DNA of 64,000 bases from the NCBI RefSeq assembly GCF_016613535.2, contig NZ_CP071518.1, positions 558,001 to 622,000 of the forward strand. The letters run 5' to 3'. The notes under the pieces were generated by a model. It was not told the origin of the DNA. It saw only the letters and a list, made by a program, of their open reading frames with translations, and searched no databases. This DNA comes from Lysobacter solisilvae (GTDB lineage Bacteria > Pseudomonadota > Gammaproteobacteria > Xanthomonadales > Xanthomonadaceae). Shown here one piece after another: positions 1-14,215 of this stretch. Every line of letters starts with the position of its first letter. The stretch's first letter is position 1. A program made the translations under genes and the position numbers.

Positions 1-1213
1 TCGAGCCGATGAACGCGCCGTCCTCGATGGTGGTGGTGGACTTGTTCACGCCGTCGTAGTTGCAGGTGATCGTGCCAGCGCCGATGTTGACGCCGCTGCC
101 GATGACCGCGTCGCCCAGGTAGGCCAGGTGATTGGCCTTGCTGCTGACGCCCAGCTGCGCGTTCTTGGTTTCCACGAAATTGCCGATGTGCACGCCGTCA
201 GCCAGCACCGTTCCCGGGCGCAGCCGCGCGAACGGGCCGATCAACGCGGCACCCTCTACGACCACGCCATCGAGATCGCAATGCGCGCGCACTTCGGTGC
301 CGGGCCCCAGGGTGACGTTGCGCAGGCGGCAGAAGGGCCCGATGCGCACGCCGTCGGCCAGGTTGACCTCCCCTTCCAGCACGGCGTCGATGTCGATCTC
401 CACGTCCATGCCCACGCTGACGCGGCCGCGCACCTCGACGCGCGCCGGGTCGGCCAGGCGCGCACCGGCCAGGCACAGCGCCCGCGCGGCGCGGTGCTGG
501 AAGGCACGCTCCAGCTGGGTCAGCTGCCAGGGGTCGTTGGCGCCTTCGGTTTCCACGGCTTCGGCGACGTGCACCATCTCGGCGGCGTCGAACTCGCTGG
601 CGGCGGCGGCGAAGATGTCGGTGAGGTAGTACTCGCCCTGCGCATTGTCGTTGCGCAGGTGTTCGAGCCAGCGCCGCAGCGGTTCGGCGTCGGCGACGAT
701 GATGCCGGTGTTGATGGTGCGGATCTCGCGCTGCTCGTCGTCGGCGTCCTTGTGCTCGACGATGCGCGCAACCCGGCCTTCGGCGTCGCGCAGGATGCGG
801 CCGTAGCCGGTGGGATCGGCCAGCACGGCGACCAGCACCGCCAGGCGACCGGGCGCCTCCAGCAGGCGCTGCAGCGTGGCCGGCAGGATCAGGGGCACGT
901 CGCCATACAGCACCAGGACGCGGGCGTCCTGCGGGACGTTCGGCATCGCCTGCTGGAGGGCATGGCCGGTACCCAGCTGGCGGGACTGCTCGGCCCAGAC
1001 CAGGTCCGGCTGGTCGGCGAAGGCGTCCTGCACCGCGTCGCCGCCATGCCCGAACACGACGTGGATCCCGGCGGGCTCGAGCGCGCGCGCGCTGTCGATC
1101 ACGTGAGCCAGCATCGGCCGGCCGGCGATCTTCTGCAGCACCTTGGGCAGGGCCGACTTCATGCGCTTGCCTTCGCCCGCGGCGAGGATGACGACGTGCA
1201 ACGGTGCGCTCAT
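1..1213 (-). CDS. glmU: GlmU, bifunctional UDP-GlcNAc pyrophosphorylase / glucosamine-1-P acetyltransferase (partial)
   Basis: Makes UDP-N-acetylglucosamine in the cytoplasm: acetylates glucosamine-1-phosphate, then uridylylates it, feeding peptidoglycan and LPS. Residues 1-230 form the nucleotidyltransferase, with the signature [11 protein letters not shown] at 10-20 followed by LPKVL; the family usually has T where this protein has K16. From about residue 250 hexapeptide repeats of the left-handed beta-helix are visible, including the NYDG and NIGAGT segments near the end. 404 residues are present; the family is about 455, so the last ~50 lie beyond base 1. Start is the ATG at 1213. Divergent from the membrane glycosyltransferase gene, with a 167-bp shared spacer. 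Confidence 0.96.
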   Translation of the reverse strand, partial: MSAPLHVVILAAGEGKRMKSALPKVLQKIAGRPMLAHVIDSARALEPAGIHVVFGHGGDAVQDAFADQPDLVWAEQSRQLGTGHALQQAMPNVPQDARVLVLYGDVPLILPATLQRLLEAPGRLAVLVAVLADPTGYGRILRDAEGRVARIVEHKDADDEQREIRTINTGIIVADAEPLRRWLEHLRNDNAQGEYYLTDIFAAAASEFDAAEMVHVAEAVETEGANDPWQLTQLERAFQHRAARALCLAGARLADPARVEVRGRVSVGMDVEIDIDAVLEGEVNLADGVRIGPFCRLRNVTLGPGTEVRAHCDLDGVVVEGAALIGPFARLRPGTVLADGVHIGNFVETKNAQLGVSSKANHLAYLGDAVIGSGVNIGAGTITCNYDGVNKSTTTIEDGAFIGS

Positions 1214-1380
1214 GCGTACTCCAACGATCATGCGGCCCGGTGTGCGGACGGACCACGGGGCGGGATGGCGCCAGTGTGGGACGCGGGCCCGCAGCGTCGC
1301 GTGCAGGGCACACCGCGCGGGACCGGCGAAGACCGGCGTCGACGCAGGGATTCTAGCCGCGTGGCTGCTAGGATTCGGCG

Positions 1381-3408
1381 GTGCCGGAAACCTCACTGCC
1401 TCATTCCCCTGCCCACGTCGCCTTCGAACGCGCCCCCGCTGCGGCGCAGGCCCTGGTGTGGGCCGGCCTGCTGGCCTGTGCGGCGGGTGTGGTGATCCAC
1501 GGGCTTTGGCGGGAGCTGCCGCTGGGCCGCTTCGGCGAGAGTTCGCTGCTGGCCGGGCTGGTCGCCTTGCTGGCGTGGCCGCTGCGGCGCTGGCGCGAAT
1601 GGACGTGGGCACAGGCGCTTGGCGCCGTCTGGCTGCTCGCGCTGGCGATGCTGTCGGGTCCCGTGCCGACGCTGGCGGTCATGCTGCTCGTCGGCACGGG
1701 GGCCGCGATCGGATCGCTGCTGGTCCCGGCGGACCGGCCTGCATTGGCGACGCTGGTCGGCCTGGCCGTGATCGCAGGCACCGTGGGGTGGCTGTTGCCG
1801 CTGCCGGTGCATCACCTCGTCGTATATGCCCTGCTGTGCGTGGCGCTGGTCGTGCTGCGTCGCCACGCGCTACGCGGGATGGCGTCGGCATCGACGCTGG
1901 CCTGGCGCGAGGCGGTCGACGCGTCGCCACGCGCCGCCGCGTGGGCCGTGATGGTGGGCGGACTGGCCTCCGCCGGCGCCTGGTTGCCGACGATGCAGCA
2001 CGACGACCTCGCCTACCACGCGGGCCTGCCCTGGCAACTCATGCTGCACGGCCGTTACGCGCTCGACCCCACCCACCAGGTGTGGGCACTGGCGCCGTGG
2101 GCCGGCGACGTGCTGCAGGCCATCGCGCAGGTGATGGCGCGGGCCGAGGCACGCGGGCCGCTCAACGCAATCTGGTTGCTTGCCGGCCTGACCGGGGCCT
2201 GGCGCGTTGGCCGGCTGCTCGGCGGCACGCCGGTCGCGTGCTGGAGCGCGGTGGCGCTGCTGGCCAGCCTGCCGCTCACTGCCGGGCTTCTCGGCGGAAT
2301 GCAGACCGAACTTCCGGCGGTTGCCGGGATGCTGGCGCTGGCTTCCCTCGCGCTCGATGAGGGGCTCGCCGCACGGCGCCGCGCCATCGGCGGTGCGTGC
2401 CTGTTCGCCCTGTTGTGTGGGCTCAAGCCGCTGCATGCGCTCACCGCGCTGCCGCTGCTGCTGTGGCTGGGCTGGCGACTGCGCAGCGCGCTCCGGGCAC
2501 GGGACCTGCTGCTGCCTGCGATGCTGCTGCCGCTGCTGGGTGCTTCGAGTTACGCCTGGGCCTGGTACATCGCCGGCAACCCGGTGCTGCCGCTGTTCAA
2601 CGAAATATTCGCCTCGCCGTACTTTCCCGCGGCGGCCTTCGGCGATCCGCGCTGGCATGCGGGGCTGGGCGTGGACGTGCTGTGGCGCCTGAGTTTCGAT
2701 ACCTCGGCTTACCACGAGGGCTGGGACGGCGCCGCCGGCCTGCTCTACGTGGCGTTGGGCGGGGCCTGGCTGCTGGCGCTGGTCCATGTCCGCACGCGCG
2801 CGCTGGCCGCGTGCGCCACGCTAGCCATCGTGCTGCCGCTGTTGCCGATGCAGTACGCGCGCTACCTGCATCCTGGACTGGCGCTGCTGGTGCCCTGCCT
2901 CTCCGTCGTGCTGGATCGCGCGCTCCCGGCGCGCGCGGCCATCGCCGTGGCGGCCGGGCTTTGCGTGTCGCAGCTGGCATTCCAGGCCAATGCCCACTGG
3001 TTCCTGCACACGGGCGGCGTGAAACGCTCGCTGGCGGCGCTGGGCCGCGACGAGCCGCTGTTCGCCCGCTACGTGCCCGAGCGCGTGCTGGCCGGCCCGA
3101 TCCGCACCGCGTCGCCGGACAGCGCCGTGCTGGTGCTCGATGCGCAGGCGCCCTACTACGCCGAGTTCGCCGGCCGCGGCCGCACGACCGACTGGTACGA
3201 CCCGGCCCTGCACGCACGCGCTGCGAGCGCGGCTTCGGGCCAGGCATGGGCCGCGCTGATCCGCGACACCGGCGCGAGCGCGGTGCTCGTCCGGCCCGAG
3301 GCACTCACGCCGGCGCAGGCGCAGGCCCTGCAACTGGTTGGCGCACAGCGTGCCGGCGAGGCAGGCCAGGCGCAGTGGTGGCGGGTTCCGCGAGCAGCGC
3401 CGCGATGA
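1381..3408 (+). CDS. Multipass membrane protein, GT-C glycosyltransferase-like
   Basis: 675 residues with about a dozen hydrophobic segments, starting at GTG 1381 with an AGGA ribosome site at 1370-1373. After the first helices lies HDDLAYH (207-213), an acidic luminal/periplasmic loop motif of the kind used by GT-C enzymes (PMT/ArnT families) that take sugars from polyprenyl phosphate donors. The C-terminal 200 residues are less hydrophobic and probably periplasmic. It overlaps the following GtrA-family gene by ATGA, so the two are co-translated, and GtrA proteins commonly flip or present lipid-linked sugars. The acceptor is unknown; lipid A, O-antigen or a protein are all possible. Assignment to GT-C is by topology and motif only. 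Confidence 0.7.
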   Translation: MPETSLPHSPAHVAFERAPAAAQALVWAGLLACAAGVVIHGLWRELPLGRFGESSLLAGLVALLAWPLRRWREWTWAQALGAVWLLALAMLSGPVPTLAVMLLVGTGAAIGSLLVPADRPALATLVGLAVIAGTVGWLLPLPVHHLVVYALLCVALVVLRRHALRGMASASTLAWREAVDASPRAAAWAVMVGGLASAGAWLPTMQHDDLAYHAGLPWQLMLHGRYALDPTHQVWALAPWAGDVLQAIAQVMARAEARGPLNAIWLLAGLTGAWRVGRLLGGTPVACWSAVALLASLPLTAGLLGGMQTELPAVAGMLALASLALDEGLAARRRAIGGACLFALLCGLKPLHALTALPLLLWLGWRLRSALRARDLLLPAMLLPLLGASSYAWAWYIAGNPVLPLFNEIFASPYFPAAAFGDPRWHAGLGVDVLWRLSFDTSAYHEGWDGAAGLLYVALGGAWLLALVHVRTRALAACATLAIVLPLLPMQYARYLHPGLALLVPCLSVVLDRALPARAAIAVAAGLCVSQLAFQANAHWFLHTGGVKRSLAALGRDEPLFARYVPERVLAGPIRTASPDSAVLVLDAQAPYYAEFAGRGRTTDWYDPALHARAASAASGQAWAALIRDTGASAVLVRPEALTPAQAQALQLVGAQRAGEAGQAQWWRVPRAAPR

Positions 3409-3788
3409 ACATCTCGCGCCAGGGCCGCCACTACGTACTGATCGGCCTGCTGCAGTACATCGTCGACTGGGGTGTCATGGTCGGCCTGAGCCACCTGGGC
3501 CTGAGCGTGGAACTGGCCAACGTGGCCGGGCGCGTCAGCGGCGCCGCGCTCGGGTTCTGGCTGAACGGCCGGATCACGTTCGCCGGCGAGGACACCACCG
3601 TGGGCCGGCGGCAGTTCCTGCGCTTCGTCCTGCTATGGCTGTGCACCACCGCCGTCAGCACATGGGCGATCGGCACGATCGAACACATGACCAGCCTGCA
3701 GTGGGCCTGGCTGGCCAAGCCCGCCATCGAACTGGTGCTGGCGGGAATGAGCTTCCTCGTGTCGCGCCACTGGGTCTATCGGCGCTGA
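3405..3788 (+). CDS. GtrA family membrane protein
   Basis: 127 residues with four predicted transmembrane helices (about residues 8-28, 36-56, 72-92 and 98-118) and the family features YxxIGxxxxxxD near the N-terminus and a terminal SRxWVYRR. GtrA-like proteins are thought to move polyprenyl-phosphate-linked sugars across the inner membrane for cell-surface polysaccharide modification. Its ATG overlaps the stop of the upstream GT-C-like gene (ATGA), indicating translational coupling and a shared pathway. Converges on atpC. Confidence 0.88.
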   Translation: MNISRQGRHYVLIGLLQYIVDWGVMVGLSHLGLSVELANVAGRVSGAALGFWLNGRITFAGEDTTVGRRQFLRFVLLWLCTTAVSTWAIGTIEHMTSLQWAWLAKPAIELVLAGMSFLVSRHWVYRR

Positions 3789-3789
3789 G

Positions 3790-3808
3790 TCCGGCAGGTC
3801 CTGCCGGA
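3790..3808 (+). terminator. Hairpin after gtrA-like gene
   Basis: Perfect 8-bp inverted repeat (3790-3797 with 3801-3808, loop GTC) starting two bases after the GtrA stop. There is no U-tract, so it may be only a transcript-end stabiliser or part of a Rho-dependent end. Confidence 0.4.
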
Positions 3809-3910
3809 GTGCGCGGACGCGGCCGCAGCAAGGTCGCGGTGTCACGCGGTACGCGCGACCGCCTTGCGCATGCCACCGTAGCGCACTCGGCAATCGGGCT
3901 TCCCCAAATG

Positions 3911-3940
3911 CGAAACGCCGGCTTGCGCCGGCGTTCGCGA
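3911..3940 (-). terminator. Terminator of the atp operon
   Basis: Nine-bp GC-rich stem (3914-3922 with 3927-3935, loop TTGC) 24 bases beyond the atpC stop. Read on the minus strand it is followed by TTCGCATTT, a weak U-rich tail. An outer GCG/CGC pairing extends the stem around a one-base bulge. Confidence 0.65.
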
Positions 3941-3963
3941 TGAAACATCCGACCGCGTCGCGA

Positions 3964-4389
3964 TCAGTGCTTCATGTTCTGCCGCAGGCGCTCCAGGGCC
4001 GACAGCTGCGCCAGGCTCATCGCAAGTTGCGACTGGGCCTCCTCGACGCTCATCTTCGGATCCTTGTTCGACAGCACGCGCTGGGCTTCTTCCATCGCCG
4101 CGCGGACGGCCGCTTCGTCGATGTCCTGCGCGCGCACGGCGGTGTCCGCCAGCACGGTGACGACCTGCGGCTGCACTTCCAGGATGCCGCCAGACACGGC
4201 GAAATCCAGCTTTTCGCCGCCCGGCAGGGTGACGACAACCTTGCCCGGCTTCAGGCGCGTGATCAGCGGGGCGTGCTTGGGCGCGATGCCCAGCTCACCC
4301 TGCTCGCCGGTGGCGACGACCAGCTCGGCCTCGCCGTGGAAGATCTCGGCCTCGGCGCTGACGATGTCGCAACGAATGGTGGATGCCAT
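3964..4389 (-). CDS. atpC: ATP synthase F1 epsilon subunit
   Basis: 141 residues. Forms the central stalk with gamma and acts as the intrinsic brake on ATP hydrolysis. The N-terminal beta-sandwich (1-85, beginning [17 protein letters not shown]) is followed by a two-helix C-terminal hairpin (about 90-138). The start chosen is the ATG at 4389, preceded by GGGAA, rather than an in-frame start 30 bases upstream, because the protein then matches the family's N-terminus. It is the last gene of the operon. An 88-bp spacer with two GC-rich hairpins separates it from atpD. Confidence 0.97.
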   Translation of the reverse strand: MASTIRCDIVSAEAEIFHGEAELVVATGEQGELGIAPKHAPLITRLKPGKVVVTLPGGEKLDFAVSGGILEVQPQVVTVLADTAVRAQDIDEAAVRAAMEEAQRVLSNKDPKMSVEEAQSQLAMSLAQLSALERLRQNMKH

Positions 4390-4408
4390 GTGTTCCCTTC
4401 CCGCGTGG

Positions 4409-4426
4409 GGCGGGCTCAAGCCCGCC
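4409..4426. repeat. REP-like hairpin in atpD-atpC spacer, copy 1
   Basis: GGCGGGC, loop TCAA, GCCCGCC: a perfect 7-bp stem. The identical 18-bp palindrome recurs at 6828-6845. It is preceded by GTGG rather than the GTAG head seen there. Confidence 0.7.
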
Positions 4427-4449
4427 GCATCTGCTGCTGTTTCCGCAAA

Positions 4450-4467
4450 GGCGGGCCGAGGCCCGCC
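4450..4467. repeat. REP-like hairpin in atpD-atpC spacer, copy 2
   Basis: Same GGCGGGC/GCCCGCC stem as the neighbouring copy but with loop CGAG. The pair, 23 bp apart, fills most of the spacer and could fold as two hairpins protecting or slowing decay of the upstream atpD message. Confidence 0.65.
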
Positions 4468-4477
4468 CAGGGGCCGA

Positions 4478-6812
<2,335 letters not shown>

Positions 6813-6823
6813 CTTTCTTCTCG

Positions 6824-6845
6824 GTAGGGCGGGCTCAAGCCCGCC
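6824..6845. repeat. GTAG-headed REP hairpin in atpA-atpG spacer
   Basis: GTAG (6824-6827) is followed directly by GGCGGGC-TCAA-GCCCGCC. The head-plus-stem layout is that of the GTAG REPs (SMAG elements) described in Stenotrophomonas. The 18-bp palindrome is identical to the one at 4409-4426. Confidence 0.7.
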
Positions 6846-6871
6846 ATTCGAAATCCAACTTCACCGCGACG

Positions 6872-6888
6872 GTGGGCCTGGGGCCCAC
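6872..6888. repeat. Second hairpin in atpA-atpG spacer
   Basis: GTGGGCC, loop TGG, GGCCCAC: perfect 7-bp stem ending ten bases from the atpA stop codon. Its sequence differs from the GGCGGGC family, but spacing and pairing with the REP copy mirror the atpD-atpC spacer. Confidence 0.5.
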
Positions 6889-6897
6889 TGATCGCAG

Positions 6898-8448
<1,551 letters not shown>

Positions 8449-8496
8449 CGGTGGTTCCTCAGACCGGCGTCGCCGCCGGTGGATAAATGAAAAGCG

Positions 8497-9024
8497 TTAG
8501 TTGGCCAGAGCGGCCTGCAGGCGACCGAGCTTGCCCTTGAGCGAGCCGTCGATCACCACGTCGCCGGCGTCGATCACGGCGCCGCCGATCAGCGAGGCGT
8601 CAACCGCGGACTCGATCTCGACGTCGCGGCCGAAGCGCTTGACCAGCGCGGCCCGGATGCCCTCGAGTTCACCGTTGCCCAGCACGCTGGCCGAGGTGAC
8701 GCGCGCCTTGACCACGCGCTCGGCTTCGGCGCGCAGCTCCTCGAACAGACCGGCGATTTCGGTCAGCAGCGAGAGGCGGCGGTTGTCGGCGAGCAGGGCC
8801 ACGAAGTCGCGCATGGTCTGGGTGGCGCCATCGATGGCGAGCAGGTCGACCGCGTCGGCGTGGGTCAGGCGCGGGCTGCCGAGCAGACCGGCGACCTGCG
8901 GATCGGCCGCCACGCGCGCGGCGAATGCCAGCGCGTTCGACCAGTGTGCGTAGGCACCGGCGTCACGCGCCAGCGCGAAGGCCGCGCGGGCGTAGGGACG
9001 TGCGAGGGTGAGGGCCTGGCTCAT
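8497..9024 (-). CDS. atpH: ATP synthase F1 delta subunit
   Basis: 175 residues, typical length. Links the peripheral stalk (b2) to the top of F1. The N-terminal six-helix bundle begins with the conserved LARPYARAAFALA, and the C-terminal part ends with the family motif around GSLKGKLGRLQAAL. Only five bases separate it from atpF, indicating co-translation. Confidence 0.98.
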   Translation of the reverse strand: MSQALTLARPYARAAFALARDAGAYAHWSNALAFAARVAADPQVAGLLGSPRLTHADAVDLLAIDGATQTMRDFVALLADNRRLSLLTEIAGLFEELRAEAERVVKARVTSASVLGNGELEGIRAALVKRFGRDVEIESAVDASLIGGAVIDAGDVVIDGSLKGKLGRLQAALAN

Positions 9025-9029
9025 CGGCT

Positions 9030-9500
9030 TCAGATCTCGGCAGCGAGTTCGTCGAGCAGCGCCTTGTGGGCGTTGGCGTCGATCTCACGGCGCAGCAGCT
9101 TCTCCGCGCCGGTGACGGCCAGGGCGGACACGTGCTTGCGCAGGTCTTCCTTGGCGCGGTTGGCCGCGGCAACGATCTCGGCTTCGGCCACTGCCTTCTG
9201 GCGGTTGGCTTCGGCGATCGCGTCGTTCTTGGCCTGATCGATGATCTGGTTGGCGCGCTGGTGGGCCTGTTCGATGATCTCGTTCGCCTTGGTGCGGGCG
9301 ACCTTGAGTTCGTCGTTGACCTGTTCCTGCGCCTGGGCCAGCGCCTTCTGGCTGTTGTCGGCCGCGGCGAGGCCTTCAGCGATCTTGCGCTGACGTTCCT
9401 CGATGGCCGACATGATGTGCGGCCAGCCGAATTTCATCACCAGCCAGGCGACCGCGAAGAAGGCGATGCCCTGAATGACGAGAGTGAGGTTGGGTAGCAT
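9030..9500 (-). CDS. atpF: ATP synthase Fo subunit b
   Basis: 156 residues, identical in length to the E. coli protein. One transmembrane helix (about 5-25) anchors a long charged alpha-helix that dimerises as the peripheral stalk. I chose the ATG at 9500 ([10 protein letters not shown]), which has AGGA upstream; an in-frame start 18 bases earlier would add six residues not expected in the family. An 82-bp spacer precedes it. Confidence 0.97.
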   Translation of the reverse strand: MLPNLTLVIQGIAFFAVAWLVMKFGWPHIMSAIEERQRKIAEGLAAADNSQKALAQAQEQVNDELKVARTKANEIIEQAHQRANQIIDQAKNDAIAEANRQKAVAEAEIVAAANRAKEDLRKHVSALAVTGAEKLLRREIDANAHKALLDELAAEI

Positions 9501-9582
9501 GGTTCCTGCTCCTGACACCGACGGCGGCTGCCGTCGGCGATTGCCTTGACCGCGTTGCTTCGCGAGTGTTGCCGGACGCGAA

Positions 9583-11185
<1,603 letters not shown>

Positions 11186-11241
11186 GCGCGGGACTCGTCG
11201 TAAGCGGGGGTCGGGCGAAAATGGCCCAGTGGAGCCGCAAA

Positions 11242-11271
11242 AGTATAGCAGGCCGGGATTTTCCCGGGCAA
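11242..11271 (-). promoter_or_regulatory. Predicted sigma-70 promoter of the atp operon
   Basis: On the minus strand TTGCCC (11271-11266) and TATACT (11247-11242), 18 bp apart, with TGC just before the -10 (extended -10). It lies 57 bp from the atpI start. The spacer contains a perfect 6-bp inverted repeat (CCGGGA-TTT-TCCCGG, 11253-11267). Confidence 0.65.
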
Positions 11272-11364
11272 CCGCGAAAAGGCGGGGGTCACGGGCGGGC
11301 GGGGAGGCCAGCGAGCCTTGTCCCGAGGCGCTTCCGCCAGGACGATCTGCCCTGCCCCGTTCAC

Positions 11365-11392
11365 GGAACCTTTCCGGAATCACCGGGTCAGA
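11365..11392 (+). promoter_or_regulatory. Candidate ECF (RpoE-type) promoter
   Basis: GGAACC (11365-11370), 16 bp, then GTCAGA (11387-11392). This fits the GGAACT-N15-17-GTCNNA pattern known for RpoE-type sigma factors in xanthomonads, with one mismatch in the -35. A start site would fall near 11398, just ahead of two hairpins and a U-tract. Confidence 0.4.
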
Positions 11393-11397
11393 CCCGG

Positions 11398-11470
11398 CAA
11401 GGCCTGCTTCTTCCTCGTCGATCGTGCAGGCCTGCGAAGCCCTGGTTCCGAGGCCGGGGCTTCGTCTTTT
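11398..11470 (+). ncRNA. Candidate small regulatory RNA (about 72 nt)
   Basis: There is no open reading frame of interest on this strand, yet the stretch has the form of a bacterial small RNA. First comes hairpin 11401-11407/11426-11432 (7 bp, GGCCTGC/GCAGGCC) with an 18-nt pyrimidine-rich loop. The second is the terminator stem 11435-11442/11457-11464 followed by TCTTTT. An RpoE-like promoter sits directly upstream. Size and layout resemble RpoE-dependent small RNAs such as MicA and RybB, but no sequence homology to them is seen. It is antisense to nothing and lies between the atpI promoter and the end of the racemase gene. Confidence 0.45.
11435..11470 (+). terminator. Orphan plus-strand intrinsic terminator
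   Basis: Stem CGAAGCCC/GGGCTTCG (8 bp) with a 14-nt loop, then TCTTTT. The U-tract is on the plus strand, whereas both flanking genes are on the minus strand, so it must end a separate plus-strand transcript. Confidence 0.7.
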
Positions 11471-11506
11471 CCGGCTTCCCGGATTTCCGCCCGCCCTAGC
11501 GCGCCG

Positions 11507-12208
11507 CTACGCCGCCGCAGGCTCCATGGCCCAGTCCGCCGCCGTCTCGGCGTGGATGCGCGCGGTATCGAACAGCGGGACCGGCGCATCGTCCGGGCCC
11601 ACCAGCAGTCCGATCTCAGTGCAGCCCAGGATGATGCCCTGCGCCCCCTGCACCACGAGGGCGGCGATGGCCCCGCGGAAATACTCGCGCGACCCGGCCT
11701 CGATCACGCCGCGGCAGAGCTCGTCGTAGATCACGGCATGGATGCGCTCACGGGCTGCGGCGTCGGGCAGCAGCACCTCCAGGCCCGCCGCTTCCAGCCG
11801 CTCGCGGTAGAACGCCTGCTCCATGGTGAATCGCGTCCCCAACAGGCCGACCCGGGCCAGTCCGGCCGCGGTGATGCGCCCGGCGGTCGCGTCGGCGATG
11901 TGCAGCAGGGGTACCGCGGTTGCGGCCTCCACCTGCGATGCGACCGCGTGCATGGTGTTGGTGCAGATGACGATCGCGTCCGCGCCGGCGTGCTCTAGTC
12001 GACTGGCGGCCGCGGCCAGCAGCTCCCCTGCCTCGTGCCATTGGCCGCGGTGCTGCATCTGTTCGATCTCCGCGAAGTCCACGCTGTAGAGCAGGATCCT
12101 GGCCGAGTGCAGCCCGCCCAGCCGGTCGCGCACGCGTTCGTTGAGAATCCGGTAATAGGGAACCGTCGATTCCCAGCTCATCCCGCCCAGCAGACCCAAC
12201 GTGCGCAT
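11507..12208 (-). CDS. Aspartate/glutamate racemase family protein
   Basis: 233 residues, close to YgeA-type broad-specificity amino-acid racemases. The fold has two alpha/beta lobes, each contributing a catalytic cysteine: C82 in ICTNTMH and C196 in LGCTEIG. Such enzymes interconvert L and D amino acids without a cofactor; substrates range from Asp and Glu to homoserine, so specificity cannot be given. The N-terminus MRTLGLLGGMSWEST is typical of the subgroup. Stands alone on the minus strand between lpdA and the atp operon. Confidence 0.9.
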   Translation of the reverse strand: MRTLGLLGGMSWESTVPYYRILNERVRDRLGGLHSARILLYSVDFAEIEQMQHRGQWHEAGELLAAAASRLEHAGADAIVICTNTMHAVASQVEAATAVPLLHIADATAGRITAAGLARVGLLGTRFTMEQAFYRERLEAAGLEVLLPDAAARERIHAVIYDELCRGVIEAGSREYFRGAIAALVVQGAQGIILGCTEIGLLVGPDDAPVPLFDTARIHAETAADWAMEPAAA

Positions 12209-12304
12209 GTTCGCCCTCCACCCGAAGACAAAGCTTAAGCAGAGGCGAAAGCGTGCGCCGGGCGCGCCGGCACGACGCAGCTTTGCCGCCGCGGCGTCGC
12301 CGGC

Positions 12305-14161
12305 TTACTTCTTCCTCGGGATGTACAGATCGGTGATCGTGCCGTCGTACACCTCGCTCGCCATGCCCACCGATTCGCTCAGCGTGGGATGCGGATGGAT
12401 GGTGTGGCCGATGTCATGGACCTCGCAGCCCATCTCGATGGCCAACCCGACTTCGCTGATCAGGTCGCCCGCGTGCACGCCGACGATGCCGCCGCCGACG
12501 ATGCGGTGCGTGGCTTCGTCGAAGATGAGCTTGGTGAAACCTTCCGTGCGGCCGATGCCGATCGCCCGTCCCGAGGCTGCCCACGGGAACTTGCCGACGC
12601 CGACCTTCAGCCCCTTGTCCTTGGCCTCGGTCTCGGTGACGCCGACCCAGGCGATCTCGGGATCGGTGTAGGCCACCGACGGGATCACCCGCGCCACCCA
12701 TTCCTTCTTTTCGCCGAACGCGACCTCGGCGGCGAGCTTGCCCTCATGCGTCGCCTTGTGGGCCAGCATCGGGTTTCCGACGATGTCGCCGATGGCGAAG
12801 ATGTGCGGCACGTTGGTGCGCATCTGGCGGTCGGCGGGCACGAAGCCGCGGTCGGTGACCTGCACGCCGGCCTTGGCCGCGTCGATCCTGCCGCCATTGG
12901 GGGCGCGGCCCACCGCGACCAGCACGCGGTCGAATACCTGCGTGTCGATCGACGACTTCGTGCCAACCTTGGCGCTCTCGAAGCTCACCTCGATGCCAGC
13001 CTTCTTCGCCGTAGTGCCCGCGGCCTTCGTGCCCAGGTGCACGGCGACGCCCTGCTTCTTCAGGCGGTCGGCCAGCGGCTTGACCAGGTCCGGATCGGCA
13101 CCCGGCATCAGCTGGTCCATGAATTCCACGACCGTGACCTGCGAACCCAGTGCGCGGTAGACGGTGGCCATTTCCAGGCCGATGATGCCGCCGCCGACGA
13201 CCAGCAGGGTCTTCGGGATATCGGCCAGCTCGAGTGCGTCGGTGGAGTCCATCACGCGCGGGTCGTCCCAGGGGAAGCCCGGCAGCTTCACTGCCTGCGA
13301 CCCCGCGGCGATGATGCACTGCTCGAAGCGGACCAGTTGTGTGCCACCCTGCCCTTCGACTTCGATCTCGTTGGCCGACACGAAGCGGCCGACGCCGGTG
13401 AGCACGCGCACCTTGCGTTGCTTGGCCATGCCGGACAGACCCTTGGTCAGCTGGCCGACCACCTTGCCCTTGTACTCGCGCAGGGTGTCGAGGGCGATCT
13501 TCGGCGCGCCGAAGTCGATGCCGTAGTCCTTCGCGTGCGCCGCCTCGTCGACGACGGCGGCCGCGTGCAGCAGCGCCTTGGACGGAATGCAGCCCACGTT
13601 GAGGCAGACGCCGCCGAGCGAGGCATAGCGCTCGACCAGGACCGTGTCCATGCCCAGGTCGGCCGAGCGGAACGCGGCGGTATAGCCGCCGGGACCGGCG
13701 CCCAGCACCAGCATTCTGCATTCGACGTCGGCCTTGCGGCCGGTCGCGGGTGCGGCTTGCGGGCCGGTGACCTGGGAGGGCGTCGCTACGGGCGGCGGCG
13801 CGGCCTCCTTGCGGTCCTGCCCGGGCTTGGCGGGCGGCGGGGCGTCGGGGGCCTTCGCGGGAGCGGCCGTCTTCGCGGCGTCCGTTGTTGCCGCCTTTGC
13901 GACGGGCGCATCGTCCTCGCCCTGCGACTCCAGGATGGCAACCACACTGCCTTCGGACAGCTTGTCGCCGACCTTCACCTTCAGCTCGACGATCCGCCCG
14001 GCCGCGGAAGACGGGACTTCCATCGTCGCCTTGTCCGACTCCAGCGTGACCAGGCCCTGATCGCGTTTCACCGTGTCGCCCACGGCGACCAGCAGTTCGA
14101 TCACCGGGACATCGTCGTAACCGCCGATATCGGGAACCTTGACTTCAATGGTGTTGGCCAT
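12305..14161 (-). CDS. lpdA: Dihydrolipoamide dehydrogenase (E3) with N-terminal lipoyl domain
   Basis: 618 residues. Reoxidises dihydrolipoyl groups of the pyruvate dehydrogenase complex, passing electrons through FAD to NAD+. Residues 1-80 are a lipoyl domain with modification lysine K44 in ESDKATME; an Ala/Pro linker (82-145) follows. The FAD site GAGPGG begins near 154 and the redox disulfide is C186/C191 in GVCLNVGCIPSK. The C-terminal HTIHPHPTLSE carries the active-site His of the partner subunit. ATG 14161 is chosen over an in-frame start 36 bp upstream since it begins the lipoyl domain as in aceF. A hairpin occupies the spacer to the preceding gene. Confidence 0.97.
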   Translation of the reverse strand: MANTIEVKVPDIGGYDDVPVIELLVAVGDTVKRDQGLVTLESDKATMEVPSSAAGRIVELKVKVGDKLSEGSVVAILESQGEDDAPVAKAATTDAAKTAAPAKAPDAPPPAKPGQDRKEAAPPPVATPSQVTGPQAAPATGRKADVECRMLVLGAGPGGYTAAFRSADLGMDTVLVERYASLGGVCLNVGCIPSKALLHAAAVVDEAAHAKDYGIDFGAPKIALDTLREYKGKVVGQLTKGLSGMAKQRKVRVLTGVGRFVSANEIEVEGQGGTQLVRFEQCIIAAGSQAVKLPGFPWDDPRVMDSTDALELADIPKTLLVVGGGIIGLEMATVYRALGSQVTVVEFMDQLMPGADPDLVKPLADRLKKQGVAVHLGTKAAGTTAKKAGIEVSFESAKVGTKSSIDTQVFDRVLVAVGRAPNGGRIDAAKAGVQVTDRGFVPADRQMRTNVPHIFAIGDIVGNPMLAHKATHEGKLAAEVAFGEKKEWVARVIPSVAYTDPEIAWVGVTETEAKDKGLKVGVGKFPWAASGRAIGIGRTEGFTKLIFDEATHRIVGGGIVGVHAGDLISEVGLAIEMGCEVHDIGHTIHPHPTLSESVGMASEVYDGTITDLYIPRKK

Positions 14162-14186
14162 GGACGGCATCCATACGTTGTGCAGG

Positions 14187-14208
14187 GTCGCCGGCAAAGG
14201 CCGGCGAC
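14187..14208. repeat. Perfect 9-bp hairpin within the PDH gene cluster
   Basis: GTCGCCGGC, loop AAAG, GCCGGCGAC, between the exported-protein gene and lpdA. No U-tract follows on the minus strand, so it is more likely a REP-like or message-processing element than a terminator. Confidence 0.55.
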
Positions 14209-14215
14209 ACGAGGA

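Noticed and set aside
11383..11397. Palindrome CCGGGTC-A-GACCCGG as the first hairpin of the small RNA
   Set aside because: It overlaps the proposed GTCAGA -10 element, so it is more likely upstream of the start site; a one-base loop also cannot form a normal hairpin.
11398..11470. Identity with the known Xanthomonas small RNA sX13
   Set aside because: sX13 carries C-rich (CCCC) loops on three hairpins; the loops here do not, and the neighbouring genes do not suggest that locus.
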